NCBI GenBank assembly: GCA_048498035.1
Contig: JBEHYT010000004.1
Span: forward strand, 124,001-188,000
Length of the DNA: 64,000 nucleotides
Reading direction: 5' to 3'
Source of the DNA: CADEDV01 sp048498035
GTDB lineage: Bacteria; Bacteroidota; Bacteroidia; Chitinophagales; Chitinophagaceae
The notes beneath the pieces are model-generated. The model saw only the letters and a program-made list of their open reading frames with translations. It was not told the DNA's origin and ran no database searches. Position numbers and translations under genes: made by a program. This document shows, piece by piece, positions 33,955-42,816 of the stretch (position 1 is the first letter of the stretch; each line of letters opens with the position of its first letter).

Positions 33955-35492
33955 GGAGAACGCTGTTTTTTTCAGTATTGGTGCTGATATTGGGTACTGC
34001 CAGGGCACAACATAGTTACCGGCAACCTGCCGTGTTAAAAGCGTCTGCATTCAAACATTACGTGGACTATTTTAATGGCATGGAGGATGAAAATATCCGG
34101 CAGGCAGTTCCTAACGACAGTGCATGGCAATGGATGATGAAGAACATTCCGCTATTTGAATGTCCGCAACAAAATTTTGAAGAATTATTTTATTTCCGTT
34201 GGTGGACGTTGCGAAAGCATATCAAGAAAACAGAAAAGGGATATGCTTTTACGGAATTCCTGATTCAGCGCAGCTATGCTGATAAATATAACCTGATTGC
34301 AAGTGCGTTGGGGCATCATATTTATGAGGCAAGATGGCTGCATGATGCAAAATACCTGGATGATGATATTCATATCTGGTACCGCGGCAATAATGGCGGG
34401 CCGATGAAAAAACTTCGTTTTTACAGCAGTTGGGCGATGGATGCCATTTACAATCGCTACCTGGTAACGGGAGATAAAAAATTTGTGGTAGATATGTTGC
34501 CCGACCTGGAGAAGGACTATGCGGCCTGGGAACAGGAAAAGCGTTTGCCGAATGGATTATACTGGCAATATGATGTACGCGATGCGATGGAAGAAACAAT
34601 CAGCGGGGGAAGAAAGGAAAAGAATGCGCGTCCATCCATTAACAGCTATATGTATGGAAATGCAAAGGCTGTTGCAGCCATTGCCGGGTTGGCGGGTGAT
34701 CGCAACATGGAAGCGCTGTATAACGCCAAGGCCGATACGATTAAAGAAAATGTGCAGGAAAAGCTCTGGAACAGCAATGACCAGTTTTTTGAGACAAGGA
34801 AAATAAATGATAGCAGTGCGAATGTGAAAGAAGAAATTGGATTTATTCCCTGGTATTTTAATTTGCCCGACAGCCAGTACAATATTGCCTGGAAAAATGT
34901 AACGGATACGCGTACGTTTTGTGCGCCGTTTGGAATTACAACAGCAGACAGAAGTCATCCGCAATTCCGAATGCATGGTTGCTGCAACTGTGAGTGGGAT
35001 GGTGCCGTGTGGCCGTTTGCTACGGCACAAACCCTGACGGGTATGGCCAACCTGTTGGAAAAGTATCCGAATACGGTTGTTGGAGACACGGATTATTTTC
35101 GGCTGCTACAAACCTATGTGGAATCGCAGTATTATCGTGGCCGTCCTTATGTAGGTGAATACCTTGATGAAAAAACAGGGTATTGGTTAAAAGGCGACCA
35201 GGAACGCAGCCGGTATTATAATCACTCCACTTTCAATGATCTTATTATTACGGGGCTGGTAGGACTTCGCCCGAGGGCTGATAATATTATTGAGATCAAT
35301 CCATTATTGCCTGCCGGGAAATGGGATTGGTTTTGCCTTGACAATGTATTGTATCATGGAAAAATTCTCACCATACTTTGGGATAAAACAGGTGAAAAAT
35401 ACAAGCGCGGGAAAGGCTTTAGTGTATTTGTAAATGGGAAGAAGCTCAGGACGATAAATGAGCTAGAAAGGTTGCAAGTAGCAATGAATTGA
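33951..35492 (+). CDS. (alpha/alpha)6-barrel glycoside hydrolase, MGH1/GH142-like
   Basis: 513 residues with a signal peptide ending GTARAQ. The pattern is a helical six-hairpin barrel of the GH63/MGH1 type: EELFYFRWWTLRKHIK, YADKYNLIASALGHHIYEARWL, MLPDLEKDYAAWEQEKRL, NGLYWQYDVRDAMEETISGG, SYMYGNAKAVAAIAGLAGD and CCNCEWDGAVWPFATAQTL, ending with a short beta-sandwich. D and E in YDVRDAMEE and the later CEWDG are candidate catalytic acids. GH142 (beta-L-arabinofuranosidase of RG-II) is one possible family and MGH1-like enzymes another. It overlaps the propeller gene by an ATGA, and the GH2 gene begins two bases after its stop. Confidence 0.65.
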   Translation: MRRTLFFSVLVLILGTARAQHSYRQPAVLKASAFKHYVDYFNGMEDENIRQAVPNDSAWQWMMKNIPLFECPQQNFEELFYFRWWTLRKHIKKTEKGYAFTEFLIQRSYADKYNLIASALGHHIYEARWLHDAKYLDDDIHIWYRGNNGGPMKKLRFYSSWAMDAIYNRYLVTGDKKFVVDMLPDLEKDYAAWEQEKRLPNGLYWQYDVRDAMEETISGGRKEKNARPSINSYMYGNAKAVAAIAGLAGDRNMEALYNAKADTIKENVQEKLWNSNDQFFETRKINDSSANVKEEIGFIPWYFNLPDSQYNIAWKNVTDTRTFCAPFGITTADRSHPQFRMHGCCNCEWDGAVWPFATAQTLTGMANLLEKYPNTVVGDTDYFRLLQTYVESQYYRGRPYVGEYLDEKTGYWLKGDQERSRYYNHSTFNDLIITGLVGLRPRADNIIEINPLLPAGKWDWFCLDNVLYHGKILTILWDKTGEKYKRGKGFSVFVNGKKLRTINELERLQVAMN

Positions 35493-35494
35493 AA

Positions 35495-38242
35495 ATGAAG
35501 CAAATCCTGACTATACTGATGGTATGCTGCGCTTGCGCAACGCTGGCGCAAACAACGCAGAAAGTGTACCTGTCGGGCACCGGTAGTGACGATACGGTGA
35601 ACTGGGAATTCTATTGCACGGGTGGCGCTCATTCAAAAAAATGGACGACAATACCGGTGCCTTCCTGTTGGGAGTTGCAGGGATTTGGAACATACAACTA
35701 TGGGTTTGATAAGGATGATAAACGGGGGAAGGAAGAGGGGCTATACCGTTTTCGGTTTGCTGTGCCGAAAAATTGGAAAGGAAGCCCGATCAATTTGGTG
35801 TTTGAAGGCGTGATGACGGATGCGACAGTAATGATCAATGGCAAATCAGCCGGGCCGGTACACCAGGGCGCTTTTTATTGTTTCAACTACCCGGTGGCGA
35901 AGTTGTTGAAGTATGGTGCATCAAACCTGCTGGAAGTACGTGTGGCCAAACATTCTGCCAACAACTCGGTAAATGCTGCGGAGCGAAAAGCGGATTACTG
36001 GATATTCGGCGGCATCTTCAGACCGGTATACCTTGAAGTAATGCCTTTAAACCATATTACTGATATGGATTTTGCGGGCTTCGCCGATGGAAAATTTACT
36101 GGCTTAGTTTCTACTGTCGGAAATGCAACATCAATTCGCTATAGCATAAATGACCAATCCGGGCATGAAGTTTATACCGGTAGCGCCCCGGTAGATGGGC
36201 AGGGCGTCGTTCATTTTTCGGGAACGATGCAATCGGTAAGACCCTGGACGCCGGAATCTCCGTTTATGTACACGCTTCGCGTGGATCTTTATAATGCTGA
36301 AACCCTTCAGCATCGGATTGAACGCAAAGTTGGTTTCCGAACGATTGAGGTGCGCCAGCGAGATGGCATTTATGTAAATGGAGTAAAGGTGAAAATGAAG
36401 GGTGTAAATCATCATTCCTTCTGGCCTTCTTCCGGCAGAACTACCAGCGCAGCGCAAAGCGTGCGGGATGTGTTGCTGATGAAGGAAATGAATATGAATG
36501 CAGTTCGTACCAGTCATTATCCCCCGGATGAACATTTCCTGGATGCCTGTGATTCACTCGGTTTGTTTGTGATGGATGAACTGGCGGGTTGGCACGGACA
36601 TTATGATGATACAACGGGAGTAAAACTGGTGGGGGAAATGCTGGCGCATGATAAATTACACCCTTCGATCATTTTCTGGTCCAATGGAAACGAAGGCGGT
36701 CATAATACAACTTTTGATTCAATGCTTGCGAATGGTTGTTTACAGGCGCGTCCTGTTGTACATCCGTGGGAAGATTTTGGCGGCTTTGATACGCAGCATT
36801 ACCGGGAATATAATTATGGTATTGGCAATTATGATCACGGTCATTCTATTGTAATGCCGACAGAGTTTTTACATGGCTGGTTTGACGGTGGGCATGGAGC
36901 AGGGCTCGAGGATTATTGGAACTGGATGTGGCTGCACCCACGTGGTGCTGGTGGATTTTTATGGGACTTTGCCGATGAGGGTGTGGTGCGAAGAGACCGC
37001 GGTGATTCTATTGATACTGACAATAATCATGGCGCGGATGGTATCGTTGGCCCCTGGCACGAACGGGAGGGTAGTTTTGAGGCTATACGCCAGATATGGT
37101 CGCCAGTGCAACCGGCTGCGATAGACATCAGCAGCCAGTTTAATGGAAGGATCCCGGTTGAAAATCGTTATTTCTACACCAACCTGAAATCATGTTCGTT
37201 TTCCTGGCAGTTGGCCCGGTTTGTGGGCAGGGATACTGTGGCTGCTGAATTGATCTCAGGCAGTTGTGATTCACCCAATATTGCGCCAGGCGCGCATGGC
37301 GAGTTGCAGGTAAAGTTGCCTGCTGACTGGAATCGGTTTAGCGTTTTATATCTTACTGCAACAGACTCGGTTCATCATGAATTGTTTACCTGGAGTTTCC
37401 CGATACAACTCCCGGCTATGACCTCCTCAATCCGTGGTGCGGAAAGACCACAGTTTGAGTTGAAGGACAGCGTTTATGCTGTATCTGCCGGAACGAACAC
37501 GATGCGCATTGATGCGCGAAACGGAAGTTTACTTTTTCTTCAAACAAAAAAAGGAATTGTTCCATTGTCGGGCGGTCCGGTGGTAGAGGAAGGTGCTACT
37601 AATTTCGGCGCGATTAGCGCCACTTATACAGGAGACACGCTGGTGCTGGCTTCTTCATTTGAAAAAAAGGATCATTACAATGTAATTACCTGGAAGGTAT
37701 TGCCGAATGGATCGCTTCAACTGGAAGTACGTTATTTCCCGGGCGCCTACTTTACCAATTTTGACGGGATTAATTTTTCTTTTCCGCAGGATAGTCTTTC
37801 GGGCGTACGATATATGGGTTATGGGCCTTACCGCGTTTGGAAAAACCGGATGGCTGGTGGTAAGCTGGCGGTATGGCAGAAGGTTGCCAATAATACGGAA
37901 ACCGGTGAATTTCCCTGGGTATACCCGGAGTTTAAAGGTTATTACCGGAATCTTTATTGGTGCAATTTTCAGATGCGCGGGCAATCGTTCACTGTTAGCA
38001 CATCAACCGAAGATCTTTTCCTGCGGTTGTATAGCGCTGCGTGGAAAACGGATGCCTGGCATAATTATGAGCCACTTTTCCCGAAGGGTGATATTTCCTT
38101 TATGAATGGCATCCCTTCCATTGGTTCCAAAACCCAACGCAATGAAACAACGGGCCCGATGGGTTCAAAGAATATATTTTACGATTACGAAAAAGATCCG
38201 GCGAGAGCGCTGTGGATCAACCTGCAATTTGATTTTGAATAA
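35495..38242 (+). CDS. GH2 family beta-galactosidase/beta-glucuronidase-like, LacZ-type order
   Basis: 915 residues with a signal peptide (MKQILTILMVCCACATLAQ). It has the GH2 sugar-binding domain with the conserved VPSCWELQGFGTYNYG and NIGGIFRPVYLEV-like IFGGIFRPVYL, then Ig, then a TIM barrel with MKGVNHHSFWPSSGR, MNAVRTSHYPPDEHFLDACD, acid/base E400 (SNGNEGGHN) and nucleophile E457 (MPTEFLHGW). The 480-residue C-terminal part is a beta-galactosidase-like sandwich. The ATG at 35495 is preferred over an in-frame TTG at 35489. The short WEDFGG/DHGH insertion between the two glutamates differs from the other GH2 enzymes here, so a different substrate is likely. Confidence 0.85.
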   Translation: MKQILTILMVCCACATLAQTTQKVYLSGTGSDDTVNWEFYCTGGAHSKKWTTIPVPSCWELQGFGTYNYGFDKDDKRGKEEGLYRFRFAVPKNWKGSPINLVFEGVMTDATVMINGKSAGPVHQGAFYCFNYPVAKLLKYGASNLLEVRVAKHSANNSVNAAERKADYWIFGGIFRPVYLEVMPLNHITDMDFAGFADGKFTGLVSTVGNATSIRYSINDQSGHEVYTGSAPVDGQGVVHFSGTMQSVRPWTPESPFMYTLRVDLYNAETLQHRIERKVGFRTIEVRQRDGIYVNGVKVKMKGVNHHSFWPSSGRTTSAAQSVRDVLLMKEMNMNAVRTSHYPPDEHFLDACDSLGLFVMDELAGWHGHYDDTTGVKLVGEMLAHDKLHPSIIFWSNGNEGGHNTTFDSMLANGCLQARPVVHPWEDFGGFDTQHYREYNYGIGNYDHGHSIVMPTEFLHGWFDGGHGAGLEDYWNWMWLHPRGAGGFLWDFADEGVVRRDRGDSIDTDNNHGADGIVGPWHEREGSFEAIRQIWSPVQPAAIDISSQFNGRIPVENRYFYTNLKSCSFSWQLARFVGRDTVAAELISGSCDSPNIAPGAHGELQVKLPADWNRFSVLYLTATDSVHHELFTWSFPIQLPAMTSSIRGAERPQFELKDSVYAVSAGTNTMRIDARNGSLLFLQTKKGIVPLSGGPVVEEGATNFGAISATYTGDTLVLASSFEKKDHYNVITWKVLPNGSLQLEVRYFPGAYFTNFDGINFSFPQDSLSGVRYMGYGPYRVWKNRMAGGKLAVWQKVANNTETGEFPWVYPEFKGYYRNLYWCNFQMRGQSFTVSTSTEDLFLRLYSAAWKTDAWHNYEPLFPKGDISFMNGIPSIGSKTQRNETTGPMGSKNIFYDYEKDPARALWINLQFDFE

Positions 38243-38257
38243 AACACTATAGAGTAA

Positions 38258-40954
38258 ATGCGGATTTTTTTACTTCTTATTGCCAGTTTGTTTTCTATTT
38301 GTTCAGAAGCGCAGGTTCGTATTACCGCGCTTACCTGCAATGAACTGGAAAATCCGATGGGAGTAAACCCTTCCGGTGTGCGCCTGGGATGGCGGATGGA
38401 ATCTGATCAAAGAAATACCCGGCAAAAAGCGTACGAGATACTGGTAAGCAGTTCGGCTGCTAAACTTGAGCAATATGCAGGTGATGTGTGGAGTTCCGGC
38501 AACGTGAACACTGATAAGTCAGTAAATATCCACTATGGCGGAAAGGCCTTACAAACGGGCAGGCGTTATTACTGGCGTGTGCGTGTGCAAACAAATCATG
38601 GAGAAGCGTGGAGTGCTATTGCTAGTTGGAGCACGGGTTTATCGCGGGCCAATTGGAAGGCGAATTGGATTGGCTATGATAAAGCATCGCCGTGGGATAG
38701 TATTACCACATGGTCGAGGCTTTCTGCAAGATATTTCAGGAAGGATTTTCGCGCGACAGCGCAAATAAAAAACGCTACGCTGTATATATCAGGGCTTGGG
38801 TTATGCCAAATCCATATCAATGGCAAGAAGCTATTCAAGGAACGGGTGGCGGCGGCACCAACGGATTACCGTAAAAGGGTTTTTTATTCGGTGTATGATG
38901 TGGCCGGGATGTTGAACAATGGTGCGAATGCCATTGGGATTGTTGTTGGCAATGGTCGTTATTTTACCATGCGTCAAAATTACAAGCCTAAAAAGATCAA
39001 CAACTTTGGTTTTCCAAAATTGCTTTGCCAGTTGGAAATTGAATATAGTGATGGAAGGAAGGTGACCGTTGCCAGTGATGCCAGTTGGAAATTGAATGTG
39101 GATGGACCTATACGAACAGACAATGAATATGATGGTGAAGAGTATGATGCCACAAAGGAATGGAAGGATTGGTCAATGCCGGGTTTTGACGATCATTTGT
39201 GGATGAAGCCGCAATTGGTAGCAGGTCCGGCCGGCGAACTAAAGGCTCAGCCCAATCCACCGGTAACCGTGGCGAAACTGCTGAAGCCGGTGTCTGTCCA
39301 AAAGTTGCGGGAAAATGTCTATATCATGGACATGGGTCAGAACTTTTCAGGTTGGGTACAAATGAAAGTAGCGGGAGATCGGGGAAGGCAGGTGCAACTT
39401 CGGTTTGCGGAAAGTTTGCAGGCAGATGGAAGTTTATATACTGCCAACCTGAGAGATGCACGTGTAACGGATCGCTATACGTTACGCGGTGGTGGGGAAG
39501 AAACCTGGGAGCCATCTTTTGTGTATCACGGCTTCAGGTATGTGGAAATTACGAATTACCCGGGTGTGCCGCAGGTTGATGCATTCGAGGGGAAGTTATT
39601 TACGGATGAGATGGAAACGACGGGAAGTTTTTCCTGTTCGGATTCCGTGATCAATAAAATTTACCGCAATGCATGGTGGGGGATTGCTTCCAATTACAAG
39701 GGAATGCCGGTTGATTGTCCGCAGCGAAATGAACGTCAGCCCTGGCTGGGCGACCGTGCAACCGGGTCTGGCGGTGAGGCTTTTGTTTTTAATAATCATG
39801 CCCTGTATGCCAAATGGCTGAATGACATCGAGGATGCACAAACGGCGGAGGGAGCTATTCCTGATGTGGCGCCGGCGTTCTGGAATTATTATACCGACAA
39901 TGTAACCTGGCCGGGTACTTATTTGCTGGTTGCTCGCATGTTATACCATCAATACGGAGATGCAGCGCCGATCCGGCAACATTATGCGTCTATGAAGAAA
40001 TGGATGGAGTATATGCGGGTGCATTATTTGAAAGACAATATTCTTACCAAGGATAAATATGGAGACTGGTGTGTGCCACCGGAATCGTTGGAACTGATCC
40101 GTTCACGCGATAGCCTGCGGAATACGAATGGCGCATTGATAGCAACAGCGTATTATTATCAATTCCTGGGATACATGAAAGAATTTGCGCAACTGGCTGG
40201 TCATGCTGCAGATTCAGTGGCGTATAATGAATTGGCCGGGAAGATCCGTGTAGCGTTCAATCAAAAATTCTTTGATCCGCTTGCACGTAAATATGATAAT
40301 AATACCATTACTGCCAACCTGCTTCCATTGCAATTTGGACTGGTGGAAGATGAATACCGCGATGCTGTTTTTGCAAAGATCGTGCAACGCATTACCGGGC
40401 AGGATGACTATCATATTAGTACCGGCGTTATCGGCACACAATGGCTGATGCGGATGCTAAGCCGGATGGGCAGGGCGGATATCGCCTACCGACTTGCTTC
40501 AACAACATCGTACCCCGGTTGGGGTTATATGACTACGCATGGTGCCACCACCATTTGGGAATTGTGGAACGGAAACACGGCGAGTCCGCAAATGAATTCA
40601 CAAAATCACGTAATGCTGTTGGGTGATTTGTTGATCTGGTTGTACGAAGATCTTGCGGGAATTAAGAGTGATGCTGCGGACCCCGGGTTTAAACATATCC
40701 TGATGAAGCCTGATTTTAATTGCGGGCTTGATCATGTGAACGCATCTTATCGCTCTGTATATGGATTGATAGAAAGTAGCTGGAAAAAGGAGGGTAGAAC
40801 GATTGAATGGACGATTGTCATTCCTGCTAATGCAAGTGCCAGTTTGCTCTTTCCTCCGGACGCACAGCAAGTAGAACAGGATGGTTCCAGGGTTGAAGGT
40901 GTTGTTCAGGAAATTGGAAGCGGAACGTATCATTTTTCATTTCAACTCAACTAA
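38258..40954 (+). CDS. GH78 alpha-L-rhamnosidase (second)
   Basis: 898 residues with a signal peptide (LLLIASLFSICSEAQ). It has the same domain order as the GH78 at 13333: fibronectin-like (VRLGWRMESD...YYWRVRVQT), two sandwiches (YSVYDVAGMLNNGANAIG; YIMDMGQNFSGWVQM), (alpha/alpha)6 barrel and C-terminal sandwich. The motif reads VDCPQRNERQPWLGDRATG with D486, E492 and D499, and the candidate base is E768 (TTIWELWNG). This is the more widespread GH78 form, unlike the HREKLGWLEQ type upstream, so the two probably cut different rhamnosyl linkages. Lies 15 bases after GH2 and 11 before the second DUF3826 gene. Confidence 0.92.
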   Translation: MRIFLLLIASLFSICSEAQVRITALTCNELENPMGVNPSGVRLGWRMESDQRNTRQKAYEILVSSSAAKLEQYAGDVWSSGNVNTDKSVNIHYGGKALQTGRRYYWRVRVQTNHGEAWSAIASWSTGLSRANWKANWIGYDKASPWDSITTWSRLSARYFRKDFRATAQIKNATLYISGLGLCQIHINGKKLFKERVAAAPTDYRKRVFYSVYDVAGMLNNGANAIGIVVGNGRYFTMRQNYKPKKINNFGFPKLLCQLEIEYSDGRKVTVASDASWKLNVDGPIRTDNEYDGEEYDATKEWKDWSMPGFDDHLWMKPQLVAGPAGELKAQPNPPVTVAKLLKPVSVQKLRENVYIMDMGQNFSGWVQMKVAGDRGRQVQLRFAESLQADGSLYTANLRDARVTDRYTLRGGGEETWEPSFVYHGFRYVEITNYPGVPQVDAFEGKLFTDEMETTGSFSCSDSVINKIYRNAWWGIASNYKGMPVDCPQRNERQPWLGDRATGSGGEAFVFNNHALYAKWLNDIEDAQTAEGAIPDVAPAFWNYYTDNVTWPGTYLLVARMLYHQYGDAAPIRQHYASMKKWMEYMRVHYLKDNILTKDKYGDWCVPPESLELIRSRDSLRNTNGALIATAYYYQFLGYMKEFAQLAGHAADSVAYNELAGKIRVAFNQKFFDPLARKYDNNTITANLLPLQFGLVEDEYRDAVFAKIVQRITGQDDYHISTGVIGTQWLMRMLSRMGRADIAYRLASTTSYPGWGYMTTHGATTIWELWNGNTASPQMNSQNHVMLLGDLLIWLYEDLAGIKSDAADPGFKHILMKPDFNCGLDHVNASYRSVYGLIESSWKKEGRTIEWTIVIPANASASLLFPPDAQQVEQDGSRVEGVVQEIGSGTYHFSFQLN

Positions 40955-40965
40955 AATTTGCAACC

Positions 40966-41664
40966 ATGAAAAAAATAACCTCCCTTTTTGTTTTGTTGAT
41001 CATCAGTTGTTGCGTGTATGCACAGGCTGATCCTCCCATTTCAGGTGAATCGTTGGAAGCGCAGGCAAAGGCCTTGGACGAAATGAATAAAAAAGCAGCT
41101 GAATGGGTGGGTGCGCTGACTATTGCTGGCGACGCAAAGAAACAGGCTGCTGAAAACGCTATTGCTACTCATTTAATGGCTGTTCGGAACTGGAATAATA
41201 CACATCCCGCATCCCTGGTGCCGGCAGGTATTAATCCGGCAACGGGGAACAAGCTGTCGGACCTGGATCGGCAATTTATCGCGTGTTCCACCATCCCGGC
41301 AGAAGTACACAGCAACCTGATGAGCGCGTTACGTGCTAATCTTTCGCCCTCGCAGGTAGATACGATCCTGGACCGGTACACGGTAGGAAAGGTTGATTTT
41401 ACAATGAATGGGTATCATTCCATTGTGCCTGATCTTACTGCGGAAGAAGAAGCAAAGCTGCGCGGTTTCCTGGAGCAGGCGAGGGAACAGGCTATTGATT
41501 ATAAAAGCATGAAGCTGATTTCAGCTGTGTTTGAAATCTACAAAACCAAGTGCGAACAATACCTGAATAGCAACGGCCGGAACTGGCGGGCTCTTTTTAA
41601 AGCCTATGTAGATAAAGTAAAAGCACAAAAAGAAGCCGATAAGGCGAAAAAGACAAAAGGATGA
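40966..41664 (+). CDS. DUF3826 family protein (second copy)
   Basis: 232 residues with a signal peptide (MKKITSLFVLLIISCCVYAQ); an ISC lipobox is possible but a cut after YAQ is as likely. Homologous to the protein at 18675: QVDTILDRYTVGKVDFTMNGYHSIVPDLTAEEEAKLRGFLEQAREQAIDYKSM...KCEQYLNSNGRNW aligns with QVDQVKDGMTYRVFPITYAAYQDELPQLTEEQKL...LSAAGYDMK. The N-terminal half differs and contains ATHLMAVRNWNNTHPASL instead. Ends in a lysine-rich tail, as does the first copy. Function is unknown. Its stop overlaps the start of the sialidase-like gene (ATGA), so the two products are made together. Confidence 0.8.
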   Translation: MKKITSLFVLLIISCCVYAQADPPISGESLEAQAKALDEMNKKAAEWVGALTIAGDAKKQAAENAIATHLMAVRNWNNTHPASLVPAGINPATGNKLSDLDRQFIACSTIPAEVHSNLMSALRANLSPSQVDTILDRYTVGKVDFTMNGYHSIVPDLTAEEEAKLRGFLEQAREQAIDYKSMKLISAVFEIYKTKCEQYLNSNGRNWRALFKAYVDKVKAQKEADKAKKTKG

Positions 41665-42788
41665 AGAAGGTTATATTTTCACTACTATGCACAGCCGTAG
41701 TTTGTTCTATTTGCATTAACGTGTCGGCGCAGGCAGACCGGTGGAGAAAGGGCATACTGGTTGATGAATTTATTTTTGAAAAGGCATCTTTTCCGCAAAG
41801 CCATGCGTCTACTATTGCCGAAACACCGGCTGGTCTTATTGCTGCCTGGTTTGGTGGCACCAAAGAAGGGAATAAGGATGTTTGTATCTGGACCAGTCAC
41901 AGGCAAAATGGCCGCTGGTCGGCCCCTGTAATGGTTGCGGATGGAGTGTTAAATGATTCTACTAGATATGCCTGTTATAACCCTGTGCTTTACCAGGTGC
42001 CGGGAGGCGATCTGTTGTTGTTTTATAAAATTGGTCCCAATGTTGCCGGCTGGACGGGCTGGATGAAACGTTCGCACGATAATGGAAATACCTGGACGGA
42101 ACGTGAAGCGCTGCCCGAAGGTTTCCTGGGCCCCATCAAGAATAAGCCTGAACTGGTGAACGGCGTATTGATCTGTCCTTCCAGTACGGAGAAAACTGGT
42201 TGGAAAGTGCATTTTGAAATGACAAAGGATTGGGGGCATACCTGGACAAAGACGGAAGACATTAATGACGGTAAAACGATAACGGCCATACAGCCGAGTA
42301 TTCTCCGCTACCGGGATGGATCGCTGCAGGTATTATGCCGGAGTAAGAACCGGACACTTAATACGTCGTGGAGCCATGATGGCGGAGCAACATGGAGCCC
42401 GATGCAACCGTCCGGTCTGCCGAATAATAATTCTGGTACAGATGCAGTAACGTTAAAAAATGGCTGGCAGTTGCTGGTATATAACCACGTGCGACCGGCA
42501 GATTCATTGCCCAATGGAAAGGGTCCGCGTACGCCGTTGAATGTAGCTGTTTCTAAAGATGGGATAAACTGGGAGGCGGCGCTGGTGCTGGAAGATTCGC
42601 CCATCAGCCAGTACTCCTATCCTTCCGTGATCCAGGGAAAGGATGGTCTTGTGTATATCGTATACACCTGGCGGCGTGAACGTATCAAATTTGTGGTAAT
42701 AGATCCGAAAAAATTAAAAACAACGCCAATCAAAAATGGTGAATGGCCGGGGAAGCCTGCTACGGCGGGAACCGTAACGGCCGATTGA
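41661..42788 (+). CDS. Sialidase-superfamily six-bladed propeller (BNR_2/GH33-like)
   Basis: 375 residues with a signal peptide (VICSICINVSAQ). Four Asp-box repeats are visible: SHDNGNTWTE, TKDWGHTWTK, SHDGGATWSP and SKDGINWEA. The N-terminal QSHASTIAETPAGLIAAWFGGTKEG is the usual start of the BNR_2 exo-sialidase-like family, and IKNKPELVNGVLICPSS and YSYPSVIQGKDGLVYIVYTWRRE are also typical. In a pectin locus, sialic acid is an unlikely substrate; similar ulosonic acids such as Kdo or Dha in RG-II, or another residue, are more plausible. Acts in the periplasm. Precedes a symporter by 28 bases. Confidence 0.7.
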   Translation: MKKVIFSLLCTAVVCSICINVSAQADRWRKGILVDEFIFEKASFPQSHASTIAETPAGLIAAWFGGTKEGNKDVCIWTSHRQNGRWSAPVMVADGVLNDSTRYACYNPVLYQVPGGDLLLFYKIGPNVAGWTGWMKRSHDNGNTWTEREALPEGFLGPIKNKPELVNGVLICPSSTEKTGWKVHFEMTKDWGHTWTKTEDINDGKTITAIQPSILRYRDGSLQVLCRSKNRTLNTSWSHDGGATWSPMQPSGLPNNNSGTDAVTLKNGWQLLVYNHVRPADSLPNGKGPRTPLNVAVSKDGINWEAALVLEDSPISQYSYPSVIQGKDGLVYIVYTWRRERIKFVVIDPKKLKTTPIKNGEWPGKPATAGTVTAD

Positions 42789-42816
42789 GACGCTCATTTT
42801 TCAAACAACTATTTTC

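Noticed and set aside
40966..42788. Sialic acid use, from the sialidase-like gene.
   Set aside because: No other gene of the sialic acid pathway is present and all neighbours are pectin enzymes; ulosonic acids of RG-II are the simpler reading.
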